Positions 1 to 9,353 are shown, counted from the stretch's first letter. The stretch: 64,000 nucleotides of DNA from Pseudomonas bijieensis (GCF_013347965.1 NZ_CP048810.1:5579501-5643500), one strand, 5' to 3'. The notes: generated by a model not told the origin, from the sequence alone. Numbers and translations are program-made.

Positions 1-434
1 TCGCCACCCACCGACAGGCCTTGGAGCAAGCGGGCAAACACCAGCAGAATCGGCGCGCCGACGCCGATGGTTTCGTAGCTCGGGCTCAGGGCGATGATCA
101 GCGAGCCGAAGCACATCAGGTATACCGACGCCATCAACGCCCGCTTGCGTCCGGCGCGGTCGGCGTACAAGCCCATCAACCAGCCGCCAATCGGGCGCAT
201 CAGGAAGCCTACAGCGAAGATCGCGGCGGTGTTGAGCAATTGGGCGGTGGTGTCGCCCTTGGGGAAGAAGACTTTGGCGAAGTACAACGAGAATGCGGCG
301 TAGACGTACCAGTCATACCACTCGACCATGTTGCCGACCGAACCGCTGAAGATCGATTTGATCCGGCTGGCGGTGGTTCTTTCACGGGCGGGCACGGCAG
401 CCGACCCAAGGGGCAGGGCGTTGGAGTTGTCCAT
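1..434 (-). CDS. MHS-family MFS transporter (alpha-ketoglutarate/dicarboxylate permease-like), 3' end cut by window edge
   Basis: The first 144 residues of a proton-driven inner-membrane permease are visible; the rest lies outside the window. The motif [15 protein letters not shown] in the first membrane segment is the usual metabolite:H+ symporter (KgtP/ProP/ShiA) signature, and the DRAGRKRAL stretch is the conserved MFS loop between helices 2 and 3. The ATG at 434 has a weak AAGGATCC ribosome site. It lies downstream of, and in the same direction as, a DctB/DctD-type kinase and regulator, and a sigma-54 promoter lies 63 bases ahead of the start, so two-component control of uptake of a C4/C5 dicarboxylate is likely. 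The exact substrate cannot be read from this fragment. Confidence 0.9.
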   Translation of the reverse strand, partial: MDNSNALPLGSAAVPARERTTASRIKSIFSGSVGNMVEWYDWYVYAAFSLYFAKVFFPKGDTTAQLLNTAAIFAVGFLMRPIGGWLMGLYADRAGRKRALMASVYLMCFGSLIIALSPSYETIGVGAPILLVFARLLQGLSVGG

Positions 435-496
435 TGAAGGATCCTTCGTTTAATTGTTTTTGTGGAGCGCGTGGGAACGCAGCCTGACAGGGCTAT

Positions 497-512
497 AGCA
501 GGAGCTGTGCCA
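497..512 (-). promoter_or_regulatory. sigma-54 (-24/-12) promoter of the MHS transporter
   Basis: On the minus strand the sequence is TGGCACAGCTCCTGCT. It has GG and GC dinucleotides exactly 10 bases apart and matches the consensus TGGCACG-N4-TTGCA at most positions. It would start transcription about 50 bases before the transporter ATG. The adjacent gene encodes a sigma-54 activator, which strengthens the call. Confidence 0.75.
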
Positions 513-551
513 GCGGCTGGAGGGCCGGGCTAGAGGGGTTTGCGGCGCTGG

Positions 552-603
552 ATGAGCGGGAATCCGCTCATTGTGACTGGGGGTGTGGGCGGGAATCCGC
601 TTA
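552..603 (-). promoter_or_regulatory. paired palindromes, candidate upstream activator sites
   Basis: Two copies of GCGGGAATCCGC occur at 556-567 and 589-600, centres 33 bp apart (about three helical turns). The first is extended to ATGAGCGG-GAAT-CCGCTCAT. They lie about 75 and 108 bases upstream of the expected start of the sigma-54 promoter, where enhancer-type response regulators bind. That the neighbouring DctD-like regulator binds here is inference. Confidence 0.5.
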
Positions 604-636
604 TTCGGGCATGGATGTGTTGTCTGTACCGGCCTC

Positions 637-822
637 ATCGCGAGCAGGCTCGCTCCCACATTTTGGCCGGTGTACAGATGACCCTGTGGGAGCGGGCTTG
701 CTCGCGAAAGCGGTGTGTCAGCCCATTCAATACCGACTGACTCGACGCCTTCGCGAGCAAGCCCGCTCCCACATTTGTCCGGCGTACACATCACCCTGTG
801 GGAGCGAGCCTGCTCGCGATGG
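637..822. repeat. four REP sequences in two inverted pairs
   Basis: REP palindromes lie at 637-660 (reverse), 685-711 (forward), 749-773 (reverse) and 797-822 (forward). Members with core GAGCCTGCTCG and with GGGCTTGCTCG alternate. They fill the gap between the response regulator stop and the transporter control region. Confidence 0.9.
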
Positions 823-852
823 GCCGGTACAGACACAGCAAATTCAGCGGCC

Positions 853-2178
853 CTACAAAAACATCTCCCGACTCAACCCATGCCGCTGCATCTTTTCATT
901 GAAGGTGCGGCGTGGCAGTTGCAGTTCTTCGAGCACCGCTTTCACATCCCCTCTGTGCCGCGTCAGGGCGGCGCGCAGGCATTGGGCTTCGAAGGCTTCC
1001 TGTTGGGCGGCGAGGGACTGGCCGGGTTCGGTGTCCAGGGCCTGCGGTTGATCCAGCCCCAACACCTGGCGTTCGGCGACGTTGGCCAGTTCGCGCACGT
1101 TGCCCGGCCAGTCGTGGCTGAGCAGGTGGCTCAATTGCGGGCCGCTCAGGGGGGCGGCGGCGCGGCCCAGGCGTTCGGCGGCGTTGTGGGTGAAGTGCTC
1201 GAACAGCAGGGGAATGTCCTCGCGTCGTTCCCGCAGCGGTGGCAGGCGCAGCTCGGCGATGTTCAGGCGATAGGCCAGGTCTTCGCGAAACCGCCCGGCC
1301 CGGGCTTCGTCCAGCAGGTCGGGCTTGGTGGCGGCGATGATGCGCAGGTCTACTTGAATGCTTTGGTTGGAACCCAGGCGTTCGAGCTTCTGTTCCTGCA
1401 ATACCCGCAGCAGCTTGACCTGCTGGGCCAGGGGCATGCTCTCTATTTCGTCGAGAAACAGTGTGCCGCCGTCGGCGTATTCGAGTTTGCCGATGCGTTT
1501 GCCTTGGGCGCCGGTGAAGGCCCCGCTTTCATGGCCGAACAGCTCGGCCTCGAACAGCGCTTCGGGAATGGCCGCGCAGTTCAACGCGACGAAGGGTTTG
1601 CTCGCCCTCGGGCCAAAGTCGTGCAGGCAACGGGCGACCAATTCCTTGCCGCTGCCGGTTTCGCCACGGATCAACACGTTGACCGGCAGCGCTGCCAAGT
1701 CCAGCACCTGGCGTCGCAGGTTTTGCAGTGCCCGCGACACACCCAGCAGCGTCCCGTCGAGCCGGGCCCGAGCGTCGGCCTGCTCATGCAGGCGTCGGTT
1801 CTCCAGGACCAGGGTGCGCTTGTCCAGGGCCCGGCGCAGGCTGCCGAGCAAGGCTTCGGGGCTGAAGGGTTTTTCCAGGAAATCGTAGGCGCCGTCGCGC
1901 ATGGCCTCCACGGCCATCGGTACATCGCCATGGCCGGTGAGCAGAATCACTGGCAGGTCCGGATCGCGTCGCTGCACTTCGGCCAGCAGTTCCAGGCCGC
2001 TGAGGCCGGGCATGCGCACGTCGCTGAGGATCACCCCGGGGAAATGTTCCGGCAACTTTGCCAGGCATTCATCGGCGCGGCTGAACAGCTGCACCTGGAA
2101 TCCCGACAGGCTCAACCATTGCTCGACAGCACTGCGAATGCTGCCTTCGTCATCAACGACCATGACTGAATCAAGCAT
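853..2178 (-). CDS. sigma-54-dependent response regulator, DctD/MifR type
   Basis: This 441-residue NtrC-class activator has a receiver domain (about 1-115, acidic pair D9/D10, phospho-acceptor D53 in LSDVRMPG, K103). It is followed by a sigma-54 AAA+ domain with Walker A GETGSGKE at 172-179 and the GAFTGA loop that contacts sigma-54, then a C-terminal Fis-type helix-turn-helix (about 395-435). The start overlaps the kinase stop by 8 bases, so the pair is co-translated. Family members turn on dicarboxylate or alpha-ketoglutarate transporter genes when phosphorylated. The likely target here is the adjacent transporter with its sigma-54 promoter. Whether it is closer to DctD or MifR is not decided by eye. 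Confidence 0.93.
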   Translation of the reverse strand: MLDSVMVVDDEGSIRSAVEQWLSLSGFQVQLFSRADECLAKLPEHFPGVILSDVRMPGLSGLELLAEVQRRDPDLPVILLTGHGDVPMAVEAMRDGAYDFLEKPFSPEALLGSLRRALDKRTLVLENRRLHEQADARARLDGTLLGVSRALQNLRRQVLDLAALPVNVLIRGETGSGKELVARCLHDFGPRASKPFVALNCAAIPEALFEAELFGHESGAFTGAQGKRIGKLEYADGGTLFLDEIESMPLAQQVKLLRVLQEQKLERLGSNQSIQVDLRIIAATKPDLLDEARAGRFREDLAYRLNIAELRLPPLRERREDIPLLFEHFTHNAAERLGRAAAPLSGPQLSHLLSHDWPGNVRELANVAERQVLGLDQPQALDTEPGQSLAAQQEAFEAQCLRAALTRHRGDVKAVLEELQLPRRTFNEKMQRHGLSREMFL

Positions 2179-3937
2179 GCAGTTGAGCCTCCTGATCGAT
2201 GGGCAAGGTCACGCAGAATACCGCGCCGTGTTCATGGTTGTCCGCGCTCAGGCGGCCACCGGATTCATGAATGATCGCAAACGAAACCGCCAGGCCCAAG
2301 CCCAGGCCATCTCCCACGGCCTTGGTGGTGAAAAACGGATCGAATACCTGGGCCAGGTGTTCCTCGGCGATGCCGGTGCCGCTGTCACTGACGGTCAGGC
2401 GCCACAATTGATCATCGGCTTCCAGGCGCACTTCCAGGCGTTTGAGGGGGTGGCCGGCCATGGCGTCGAGGGCGTTGCGCAGCAGGTTGATCAACACCTG
2501 TTCGAGGCGGATCGCATCGCCGCGCACCCACGCCGGGCGGGTCAGGTGCAGCACGGTGCTGACCTGTTCGTCGCGCAGGCGCGTGTCCAGCAGTTGCAGT
2601 GCCTGGTCCACCACTGCCGCCAGGTCCAGGCGTTCGCGCAGGCCGCTGGGGCTTTTGCGGGCGAACGTCTTCAGGTGGCCGGTGAGGGCGGCCATGCGGG
2701 TCAGCATGTCGTCCACCGGTTTGAGGGCCTTGTAGGCATCGTCGATCCGACCGTGATCCAGTAGTAAGCGCAGGGTTGCCAATTGCATGCGCTGGGCGGT
2801 CAAGGGCTGGTTGATTTCATGGGCCAGGGCCGCCGACATCTGCCCCAGTGCCGCCAGCTTGGCCGATTGCACCAGCCCGTCCTGGGCGGTGCGCAGATCC
2901 CGGGTCCGCTCCTCCACCAGCCGTTCCAGCTCTTCGCGGCTGCGCTGGCGCAATCTTGCCAGGCGCCAGCGCTGGTTGAGAAACAGCAGCAGAAACACCA
3001 GCGCCAACCACAACCCGGCGGCGGCAAGTCCGGCGTTGCGGCGGTCTTCGAAAGCGATCTGCGGACGGCGCAGCAAATGCAGCGTCCAGCCTTCGGCGGT
3101 CAACGGCAAGGATTCCCACAGGTAGTCCGTCGAGCCGTCGAGGGACTCGACACGGGCCAGATGGCTATTGTCATCGAAGCGCCGCAGCGACTCATAGGCC
3201 AGCGGTTGCAAGGGCTGTTTGTCGTATTGACGGGTGGCCTTGAGTTCGGCGCGGTCGCTGTCGCTCAATGGCTGCAAGTGGCGATAACGCCAGCCCGGGC
3301 GGTTGGCGATGAAGATGATGCCTCGGGCATCGCTGACCAACAGGGTGTCGCTGCCCTGGCGCCATTCACGCTCGATCTCGGGAAACTCCAGTTTCACGAC
3401 CATGGCGCCAAGGAATTCGCCGTTGTCGCCCGTCACTGCGCTGGAAAGGAAATACCCCGGGATGCCGCTGGTCACGCCCACCGCGTAAAACCGCCCGGTG
3501 CCTTGGGTGCGGGTCTGGAGGAAATAGGGACGAAAACCATAGTTGTGCCCGACGTAGCTGCTGGGCAGGCGCCAGTTGCTGGCCGCGACGGCCAGGCCGG
3601 TGTGGTCGAGCAGTTCCAGGGTGGATGACTGGGCGGCGCCATTGATCTGTTCCAACTTGCGGTTCAGCGCGTCCTGCTGCGCTGCACTGACGGGGCCCTT
3701 GAGGGCCGAACGCAATTCCGGGTCCAGCGCCAGCACGGCGGGCAGGGCGCGGTAACGTTCGATCAGGGTGTGCAGCGAAGTGGCGTATAGCGCCAGTTGC
3801 TGGTTTGCGCGGCTGGCATCTTCTTCCAGGGCCGCGCGTTCGGCATGGCGTATGGCGAAGGTGGCGGCAACCGCCGCGCCGGTGAGGATCAGCAAGGTGT
3901 ACAACGACAGACGCAAGGTACGGGTAGTTGGCAGCAT
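2171..3937 (-). CDS. DctB/MifS-type membrane sensor histidine kinase
   Basis: A 588-residue kinase that senses an external carboxylate and phosphorylates the regulator encoded just downstream. A first membrane helix (about 10-30) is followed by a large periplasmic sensor region (31-290) with the double-PAS layout of DctB. A second helix (about 296-316) and a coiled linker come next, then the phospho-acceptor box ALGQMSAALAHEINQPL and a HATPase domain with N-box NLLRNALDAM and G-boxes DSGTGI and GLGLGL. The ATG at 3937 puts the first helix at the N-terminus. Reading farther upstream enters REP sequence, so longer starts are unlikely, though ATG 3979 cannot be excluded. No strong ribosome site is seen. 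Confidence 0.9.
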   Translation of the reverse strand: MLPTTRTLRLSLYTLLILTGAAVAATFAIRHAERAALEEDASRANQQLALYATSLHTLIERYRALPAVLALDPELRSALKGPVSAAQQDALNRKLEQINGAAQSSTLELLDHTGLAVAASNWRLPSSYVGHNYGFRPYFLQTRTQGTGRFYAVGVTSGIPGYFLSSAVTGDNGEFLGAMVVKLEFPEIEREWRQGSDTLLVSDARGIIFIANRPGWRYRHLQPLSDSDRAELKATRQYDKQPLQPLAYESLRRFDDNSHLARVESLDGSTDYLWESLPLTAEGWTLHLLRRPQIAFEDRRNAGLAAAGLWLALVFLLLFLNQRWRLARLRQRSREELERLVEERTRDLRTAQDGLVQSAKLAALGQMSAALAHEINQPLTAQRMQLATLRLLLDHGRIDDAYKALKPVDDMLTRMAALTGHLKTFARKSPSGLRERLDLAAVVDQALQLLDTRLRDEQVSTVLHLTRPAWVRGDAIRLEQVLINLLRNALDAMAGHPLKRLEVRLEADDQLWRLTVSDSGTGIAEEHLAQVFDPFFTTKAVGDGLGLGLAVSFAIIHESGGRLSADNHEHGAVFCVTLPIDQEAQLHA

Positions 3938-4013
3938 GCTGGCGTAAACCAGTGGAAAGTCGGGCGGGCACGATAGCATGGCAGATCCAACAGAGATGCA
4001 AGCTGACCCACCG

Positions 4014-4176
4014 CTATCGCGAGCAGGCTCGCTCCCCACAAGGGATCTGTGGGGGATATCAACTGTTGTGAACAACCCAAAACCACTGTGGGAGCGAGCC
4101 TGCTCGCGATGGCGCTGGTACATCCAACAGGGATGCAAGCTGACCCACCGCTATCGCGAGCTGGCTCGTTCCCACA
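4014..4176. repeat. three REP sequences
   Basis: REP copies at 4014-4040 (reverse), 4086-4112 (forward) and 4150-4176 (reverse, degenerate, GAGCTGGCTCG core). They occupy the gap between the kinase promoter region and the fumarase terminator. A phrase like CAACAGRGATGCAAGCTGACC precedes the two reverse copies, so part of this stretch is itself duplicated. Confidence 0.85.
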
Positions 4177-4212
4177 AGGGATCTGTGGTGAAGATTAACC
4201 GGAGGGGTTGTG

Positions 4213-4257
4213 GAAAAAAAAAAAAGGCCGGTGAGCTTGTCGCCCACCGGCCGTTTT
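4213..4257 (-). terminator. rho-independent terminator of fumarase
   Basis: The stem GGCCGGTG/CACCGGCC (4226-4233 with 4245-4252) is followed on the minus strand by twelve T residues (4225 down to 4214). It sits 20 bases past the fumarase stop codon. Confidence 0.9.
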
Positions 4258-4276
4258 CGCCGCGCCAAAATGCCTG

Positions 4277-5800
4277 TTACTGCACTTCGACCGCCAGGTT
4301 TTCACTGATCTTCTTCTGCCAGATGGCGGGACCGGTGATGTGCACCGACTCGCCTTGGCTATCGACCGCGACCGTCACCGGCATGTCCTTGACCTCGAAC
4401 TCGTAGATCGCTTCCATGCCCAGTTCGGCGAACGCCAGGACCTTGGATTTCTTGATCGCCTGGGCCACCAGGTAAGCGGCACCGCCGACAGCCATCAGGT
4501 AGACAGCCTTGTTGTCCTTGATCGCTTCGATAGCGGTCGGGCCGCGCTCGGATTTGCCGATCATGCCCAGCAGGCCGGTCTGCTCGAGGATCTGGCGGGT
4601 GAACTTGTCCATCCGCGTAGCCGTGGTCGGGCCGGCCGGGCCGACGACTTCGTCACCCACCGGATCGACTGGGCCGACGTAATAGATGAAGCGGCCCTTG
4701 AGGTCCACCGGCAAGGTTTCACCCTTGTTCAGCATCTCGACCATGCGCTTGTGTGCGGCGTCGCGACCGGTGAGCATCTTGCCGTTGAGCAGTACGGTTT
4801 CGCCCGGTTTCCAGCTCTGTACTTCTTCCGGGGTCAGGGTGTCGAGGTTGACGCGACGGGCCGACGGGCCGGCCTCCCAGACGATTTCCGGGTAGGCGTC
4901 CAAGGGCGGTGCTTCCAGCGATGCCGGGCCGGAACCGTCGAGCACGAAGTGGGCGTGACGAGTGGCGGCGCAGTTGGGGATCATGCACACCGGCAGGGAG
5001 GCGGCGTGGGTCGGGTAGTCCATGATCTTCACGTCGAGCACGGTGGTCAGGCCACCCAGGCCCTGGGCGCCGATGCCCAGTTGGTTGACCTTCTCGAACA
5101 GCTCCAGGCGCATCTCTTCGATACGGTTCTGTGGGCCGCGGGCCTTGAGCTCGTGGATGTCGATGGACTCCATCAACACTTCCTTGGCCATGACCGCGGC
5201 TTTCTCGGCGGTGCCGCCGATGCCGATGCCGAGCATGCCCGGTGGGCACCAGCCGGCGCCCATGGTCGGAACGGTCTTCAGCACCCAGTCAACGATGGAA
5301 TCGGACGGGTTGAGCATGGCCATCTTCGACTTGTTCTCGGAGCCGCCGCCCTTGGCCGCCACGTCCACTTCCACGGTGTTGCCCGGGACGATGGAGTAGT
5401 GGATGACCGCCGGGGTGTTGTCCTTGGTGTTTTTGCGTGCGCCTGCCGGGTCGGCGAGGATGGAGGCACGCAGGACGTTTTCCGGCAGGTTGTAGGCGCG
5501 ACGCACGCCCTCGTTGATCATGTCGTCCAGGCTCATGGTCGCGCCATCCCAACGCACGTCCATGCCCACGCGCACGAACACGGTCACGATGCCGGTGTCC
5601 TGGCAGATCGGCCGATGGCCAGTGGCGCACATGCGCGAGTTGATCAGGATCTGCGCCATGGAGTCACGGGCCGCCGGCGATTCTTCGCGCAGGTAGGCTT
5701 CGTGCATCGCCTGGATGAAATCCACGGGGTGGTAGTAGGAAATGAACTGCAGGGCGTCGGCAACGCTCTGTATCAGGTCGTCTTGCTTGATCACGGTCAT
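4277..5800 (-). CDS. fumA: class I fumarate hydratase (4Fe-4S)
   Basis: A 507-residue oxygen-sensitive fumarase that interconverts fumarate and malate in the TCA cycle. It carries the class I layout: an N-terminal alpha domain with the cluster cysteine in ICQDTGIVTVF, a second cysteine pair around CMIPNCAATRHAHF, and a C-terminal beta domain with GPTTATRMDKF. The length matches one-chain fumarases of the FumA/FumB class. The start ATG at 5800 has a good AGAGGAGCG ribosome site. It is a single gene with its own terminator, and it is divergent from the diguanylate cyclase beyond a repeat-filled gap. In PAO1 the equivalent is PA4333, also next to sadC. Confidence 0.95.
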   Translation of the reverse strand: MTVIKQDDLIQSVADALQFISYYHPVDFIQAMHEAYLREESPAARDSMAQILINSRMCATGHRPICQDTGIVTVFVRVGMDVRWDGATMSLDDMINEGVRRAYNLPENVLRASILADPAGARKNTKDNTPAVIHYSIVPGNTVEVDVAAKGGGSENKSKMAMLNPSDSIVDWVLKTVPTMGAGWCPPGMLGIGIGGTAEKAAVMAKEVLMESIDIHELKARGPQNRIEEMRLELFEKVNQLGIGAQGLGGLTTVLDVKIMDYPTHAASLPVCMIPNCAATRHAHFVLDGSGPASLEAPPLDAYPEIVWEAGPSARRVNLDTLTPEEVQSWKPGETVLLNGKMLTGRDAAHKRMVEMLNKGETLPVDLKGRFIYYVGPVDPVGDEVVGPAGPTTATRMDKFTRQILEQTGLLGMIGKSERGPTAIEAIKDNKAVYLMAVGGAAYLVAQAIKKSKVLAFAELGMEAIYEFEVKDMPVTVAVDSQGESVHITGPAIWQKKISENLAVEVQ

Positions 5801-5949
5801 GAGTCGCGCTCCTCTCTAAAGACGGGAACATTCAATAAGGTGCCGGCCGCTTGGGTGCATCGGTCGACGGGCGGCACCTCTATAAGGCACGCCGGGCATG
5901 CTGGCGCGACGCTAAAAAAGGCGCGGCAGTATATCGCAGGCCGGCACCC

Positions 5950-5975
5950 TGTGGGAGCGAGCTTGCTCGCGATAG
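5950..5975 (+). repeat. REP sequence
   Basis: A single forward REP (GTGGGAGCGAGCTTGCTCGCGATAG) in the 475-base gap between fumarase and the diguanylate cyclase. The rest of that gap (5801-6275) holds the larger palindrome listed next and no gene that I can support. Confidence 0.85.
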
Positions 5976-6006
5976 CGACGGATTGAACAGGTGGGAGGTG
6001 AAAGCC

Positions 6007-6118
6007 TGTGGCGAGGGAGCTTGCTGTGGCGAGGGAGCTTGCTCCCGCTGGAGCGCGAAGCGGTCCCGTTTCCGGTGGGCGCTTCGCACCCAAGCGGGAG
6101 CAAGCTCCCTCGCCACAG
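6007..6118. repeat. large palindromic repeat, GTGGCGAGGGAGC family
   Basis: Arms GTGGCGAGGGAGCTTGCTCCCGCT (left, 6027-6050) and its complement (6093-6117) face each other across about 40 bases. The left arm carries an extra partial copy (6008-6025), giving a tandem duplication of GTGGCGAGGGAGCTTGCT. This is a different palindrome family from the REPs; further copies lie near 11.0, 24.9, 28.2, 41.1 and 50.3 kb. Confidence 0.85.
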
Positions 6119-6275
6119 GTAAGTGCTCGCCAGGGACATCAGACAACTGCGTCATTTTGGGCCATTGCTTTGACGCCATTTTTCTGCTCCAGAATTGAAT
6201 GGTCATTTGTCCTACACGCCACTAAAGTGGCGTCTGGCCTGTAGCGTAGGACGCCTCCTGTCAGTTTCCTTTCCC

Positions 6276-7398
6276 ATGGTGAGTCAACGATTGACCCATA
6301 ACGCCATTCAACGTCTTTTGCTGAAACGCTTCGCTTTGGCGGCCGCGACTTACGCGCTGGCATTGGTGTTGTTGTGGCTGGCATTTTTTCAGTGGTCATT
6401 ACCTCGATTCGTTGCGCGGTGTCATCATCGGCAGCGTGTTGGTCGTGCTGTGCCAGGCCGGGTTGTTCGCGCTGTTTATCACCGACCGCAACCTGCGCTT
6501 CGCCGACCCCAGCCTGACCGAAATACAAGTGTTGATCGGTCTTGGCTGGCAGACCTGGATGATGGCGCACCTGGACCAGGCTCGAGGCGTGTTCCTGGTG
6601 TTCTATGTGCTGATCCTGCTGTTCGGGCTGTTCCACCTGTCGCGCCGGGCCTTTGTGCGCTGCGCGTCGCTGGTATTCATCAGTTTCACTGCGATTACCC
6701 TCTGGGACGGGTACTTCTTCAGGCTTCCCGATCCTACCTTGGCCGGGTTGCAGGTGGCCGTGCTGTTTCTCGTGCTGGTGTGGCTGGTGTTTTATGCCCG
6801 CTACGTCCAGACCTCACGCCAGCGCATGCGCCAGCGACGGTTTGCCTTGCAGGCGCACCAGGACACCTTGCGCGGGATGATGCGTCAGCTCGAAGACCTG
6901 GTGGCCACCGATGAACTGACCGGGCTGTTCAATCGCCGGCACTTCCTGCGCCTGGCTTCCCGCGAACTCAATACCCTCAGGCCTGGCATCGCCCATGGCC
7001 TGGCCTTGATCGACCTCGACCATTTCAAGCGCATCAACGACCTGCACGGCCACGCCGCTGGCGACCAGGTGCTCCAGGCGTTTGCCGCGGTCGCCACGGC
7101 GTGCCTGCGCGAAGGCGATGTGCTGGCCCGCTATGGCGGTGAGGAGTTCGTCATGCTGCTGCCTGCCTGCGATCCCTCGCGCCTGACGGCCTGTTGCGAG
7201 CGGCTGCGGCTGGCGTTCACCGAAGTCGAGCTGATCGGTCTGCAGGTCGGTGCCCTCAGCCTGTCGGCGGGCATGACGATGCTGGAAATGGGCGATGACC
7301 TGGACAACGCGTTGCAGCGTGCCGACCAGGCCCTGTACCGTGCCAAGCGAGATGGCCGCAATCGTTGTGCCGCCGCCTGGGAGAACGTCGATGCCTGA
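6276..7398 (+). pseudogene. sadC: SadC-like membrane diguanylate cyclase, interrupted by a +1 frameshift
   Basis: If one T is removed from the run of six at 6384-6389, a 373-residue protein results. It has five or six N-terminal membrane helices (through about residue 180) and a C-terminal GGDEF domain. The catalytic motif is RYGGEEF, and an intact inhibitory I-site (REGD) stands five residues before it. It would make cyclic-di-GMP from two GTP and promote surface attachment. As written, the frame opening at ATG 6276 leaves the homologous sequence after FF and runs to a stop at 6914, while the cyclase portion reads in another frame. Neighbours fumarase, ferredoxin reductase and enoyl-CoA hydratase match the PA4333-PA4330 block, where PA4332 is sadC. 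The single-base homopolymer change may be sequencing error. Confidence 0.8.
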
Positions 7399-8326
7399 AC
7401 TGACAGTCGCCGGTCGGCAATGGACGGTGGCGGCGGGCAGTAACCTGCTGGATGCGTTGAACGGAGCCGGCGTGTCGGTGCCTTACAGTTGTCGTGCCGG
7501 TAGCTGCCATGCGTGCCTGGTGCAGTGTGTGGCCGGCGATGTACGCGACAGCCGGCCCGACGCCTTGAGCCCGGCACAGCGGGACCAGGGCTGGCGGCTG
7601 GCTTGCCAATGCCAGGTGGTCGAGGATGTGCGGATCCACACCTTCGACCCGCAACGCGATGGCCAGGCCGCCCACGTGGCGGCGGTGGATTGGCTGGGTG
7701 GCGAGGTGCTGCGCTTGCGCGTCACCCCTGAGCGGCCGTTGCGGTATCGGGCCGGGCAGCATCTGGTGCTGTGGGCCGGCGACGTAGCCCGGCCGTATTC
7801 CCTGGCGAGCCTGCCCGAGGAGGACCGCTTCCTGGAATTCCATCTCGATTGCCGCGAGCCGGGGCAATTCATTGATGCGGCCAGGCAGATGAAGGCCGGC
7901 GACCCGATCCGCCTTGGCGAGCTGCGTGGCGGTGCCCTGCATTACGACCCCGACTGGCACGACAGGCCGCTGTGGCTGCTCGCTGCCGGCACCGGCCTGG
8001 CTCCGCTGTTCGGTCTTCTGCGCGAAGCCTTGCGTCAGCATCACCAAGGCGCGATTCGCCTTATTCACGTGGCCCATGATGCCGCCGGGCATTACCTGGC
8101 CAAACCCCTGGCGGCGCTGGCGGCCAAGCATCAGAACCTCAGTGTCGAGCTGCTGACCGCGGCCGAGGCGCCGCCTGCCTTGGCGCAACTGCGGCTTGTT
8201 TCCCGGCAAACCCAAGCCTTACTCTGCGGCCATCCCGACCGGGTCGAGGCCTTCGCCAAACGCTTGTACCTGGCTGGCTTGCCGCGCAATCAACTGCTGG
8301 CCGACGTCTTCCTGCCCCGTGGTTGA
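7391..8326 (+). CDS. 2Fe-2S ferredoxin-NAD(P)H reductase family protein
   Basis: A 311-residue soluble electron-transfer flavoprotein. The N-terminal plant-type ferredoxin domain (about 1-85) binds a 2Fe-2S cluster through C-x4-C-x2-C in SCRAGSCHACLVQC plus a later cysteine in LACQCQV. The FAD domain has RPYSLAS, and the NAD(P)H domain has LLAAGTGLAPLFG. The architecture resembles reductase subunits of ring oxygenases and CDP-6-deoxy reductases, but no oxygenase partner is nearby, so the acceptor is unknown. The start codon lies inside the last codons of the diguanylate cyclase (8-base overlap), so the two are co-transcribed. The PAO1 counterpart is PA4331. Confidence 0.9.
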   Translation: MPELTVAGRQWTVAAGSNLLDALNGAGVSVPYSCRAGSCHACLVQCVAGDVRDSRPDALSPAQRDQGWRLACQCQVVEDVRIHTFDPQRDGQAAHVAAVDWLGGEVLRLRVTPERPLRYRAGQHLVLWAGDVARPYSLASLPEEDRFLEFHLDCREPGQFIDAARQMKAGDPIRLGELRGGALHYDPDWHDRPLWLLAAGTGLAPLFGLLREALRQHHQGAIRLIHVAHDAAGHYLAKPLAALAAKHQNLSVELLTAAEAPPALAQLRLVSRQTQALLCGHPDRVEAFAKRLYLAGLPRNQLLADVFLPRG

Positions 8327-8354
8327 GCGCTGATTTCCAGACGCGAGACCGACC

Positions 8355-9104
8355 ATGACTGAAACCCTGCTGCTGGACCGTGAACGCGGTCTGCTGACCG
8401 TGCGCTTGAACCGCCCGGGCAAGAAAAACGCCCTGACCCGGGCCATGTACAGTCAATTGGCCCAAGCCCTGGCGACGGCCGATACCGACCCGCAGATTCG
8501 CGCGGTACTGCTCACCGGCTCCAGCGACTGCTTCACCGCTGGCAACGACATCATCGACTTCCTCGAACAGCCGCCGAACGACCTCGATAACCCGGTGTTC
8601 CAGTTCATGCTCAGCCTGCTCGATTGCCGCAAACCGGTGATCGCCGCCGTGGCCGGGCCGGCGGTGGGTATCGGCACTACATTGCTGCTGCATTGCGACC
8701 TGGTCTACGTCAGCCGGGACGCGCGGTTGCGTATGCCGTTCGTCAATCTGGGGTTGTGCCCGGAATTCGGCTCCAGCCTGATCCTGCCGCGGCTGCTGGG
8801 CCAGGCCAGGGCTGCGCAACTGTTGCTGTTGGGCGAGGGGTTCAGTGGTGAACAGGCGGTCGCGTGGGGCATTGCCACCGAGGCGTTGGACAGTGGCGAG
8901 GCGGCATTGGCCAAGGCCCGGGAGGTGGCGTTGCGCTTCGAATCGCTGCCGCCTGACGCGGTGCGCATCAGCAAGCAACTGATGAAAGCGTCGGATCGGG
9001 AACAGCTGCGCAAGGTGATTGAAGAAGAGGGCAAGCTGTTCACCCAACGCTTGCGCTCGCCCGAGGCGGTGGCGGCGTTGTCGGGGTTTATCAACAGGCA
9101 TTGA
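8355..9104 (+). CDS. enoyl-CoA hydratase/isomerase family protein
   Basis: A 249-residue crotonase-fold protein. It shows the CoA/oxyanion-hole segments at TAGNDIIDFLEQP and at AGPAVGIGTTLLLHCDLV, where the usual catalytic glutamate positions follow (PEFGSS region). It begins 28 bases after the ferredoxin reductase stop and is probably the last gene of the sadC operon. The family hydrates or isomerises enoyl-CoA esters; the actual substrate is unknown. PAO1 PA4330 is the positional match. It is followed by four REPs. Confidence 0.9.
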   Translation: MTETLLLDRERGLLTVRLNRPGKKNALTRAMYSQLAQALATADTDPQIRAVLLTGSSDCFTAGNDIIDFLEQPPNDLDNPVFQFMLSLLDCRKPVIAAVAGPAVGIGTTLLLHCDLVYVSRDARLRMPFVNLGLCPEFGSSLILPRLLGQARAAQLLLLGEGFSGEQAVAWGIATEALDSGEAALAKAREVALRFESLPPDAVRISKQLMKASDREQLRKVIEEEGKLFTQRLRSPEAVAALSGFINRH

Positions 9105-9126
9105 GCTTTGTAGTGCCTGGCCGGCC

Positions 9127-9353
9127 CTATCGCGAGCAGGCTCGCTCCCACAAGGTTTTCCGGGGTGCTTACAAATCCATATCCGCCACCAATCCCTGTG
9201 GGAGCGGGCTTGCTCGCGAAAGCGGTGGGTCAGCTTGCATCAATGTTGAATGTACCAGCGCCTTCGCGAGCAAGCCCGCTCCCCACAGGGGATCTGCGGT
9301 GTGAATGAACCTGCGTCCAACACCCACTGTGGGAGCGAGCCTGCTCGCGATGG
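9127..9353. repeat. four REP sequences in two inverted pairs
   Basis: REPs at 9127-9152 (reverse), 9196-9223 (forward), 9261-9288 (reverse) and 9328-9353 (forward). They fill the gap between the convergent enoyl-CoA hydratase and pyruvate kinase genes, with the same four-copy layout as at 637-822 and 29838-30070. Confidence 0.9.

Noticed and set aside
637..822. regularly spaced palindromes that could be mistaken for a CRISPR array
   Set aside because: Units alternate in orientation, spacers are irregular and partly repeated, and no cas gene is present; these are REP sequences.
715..2169. 484-codon plus-strand frame opposite the response regulator
   Set aside because: The opposite strand encodes a complete NtrC-type regulator with all motifs; this frame begins in REP sequence.
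3938..4138. extended N-terminus of the DctB-type kinase
   Set aside because: The extra residues are translated REP sequence and would place a soluble tail before the first membrane helix.
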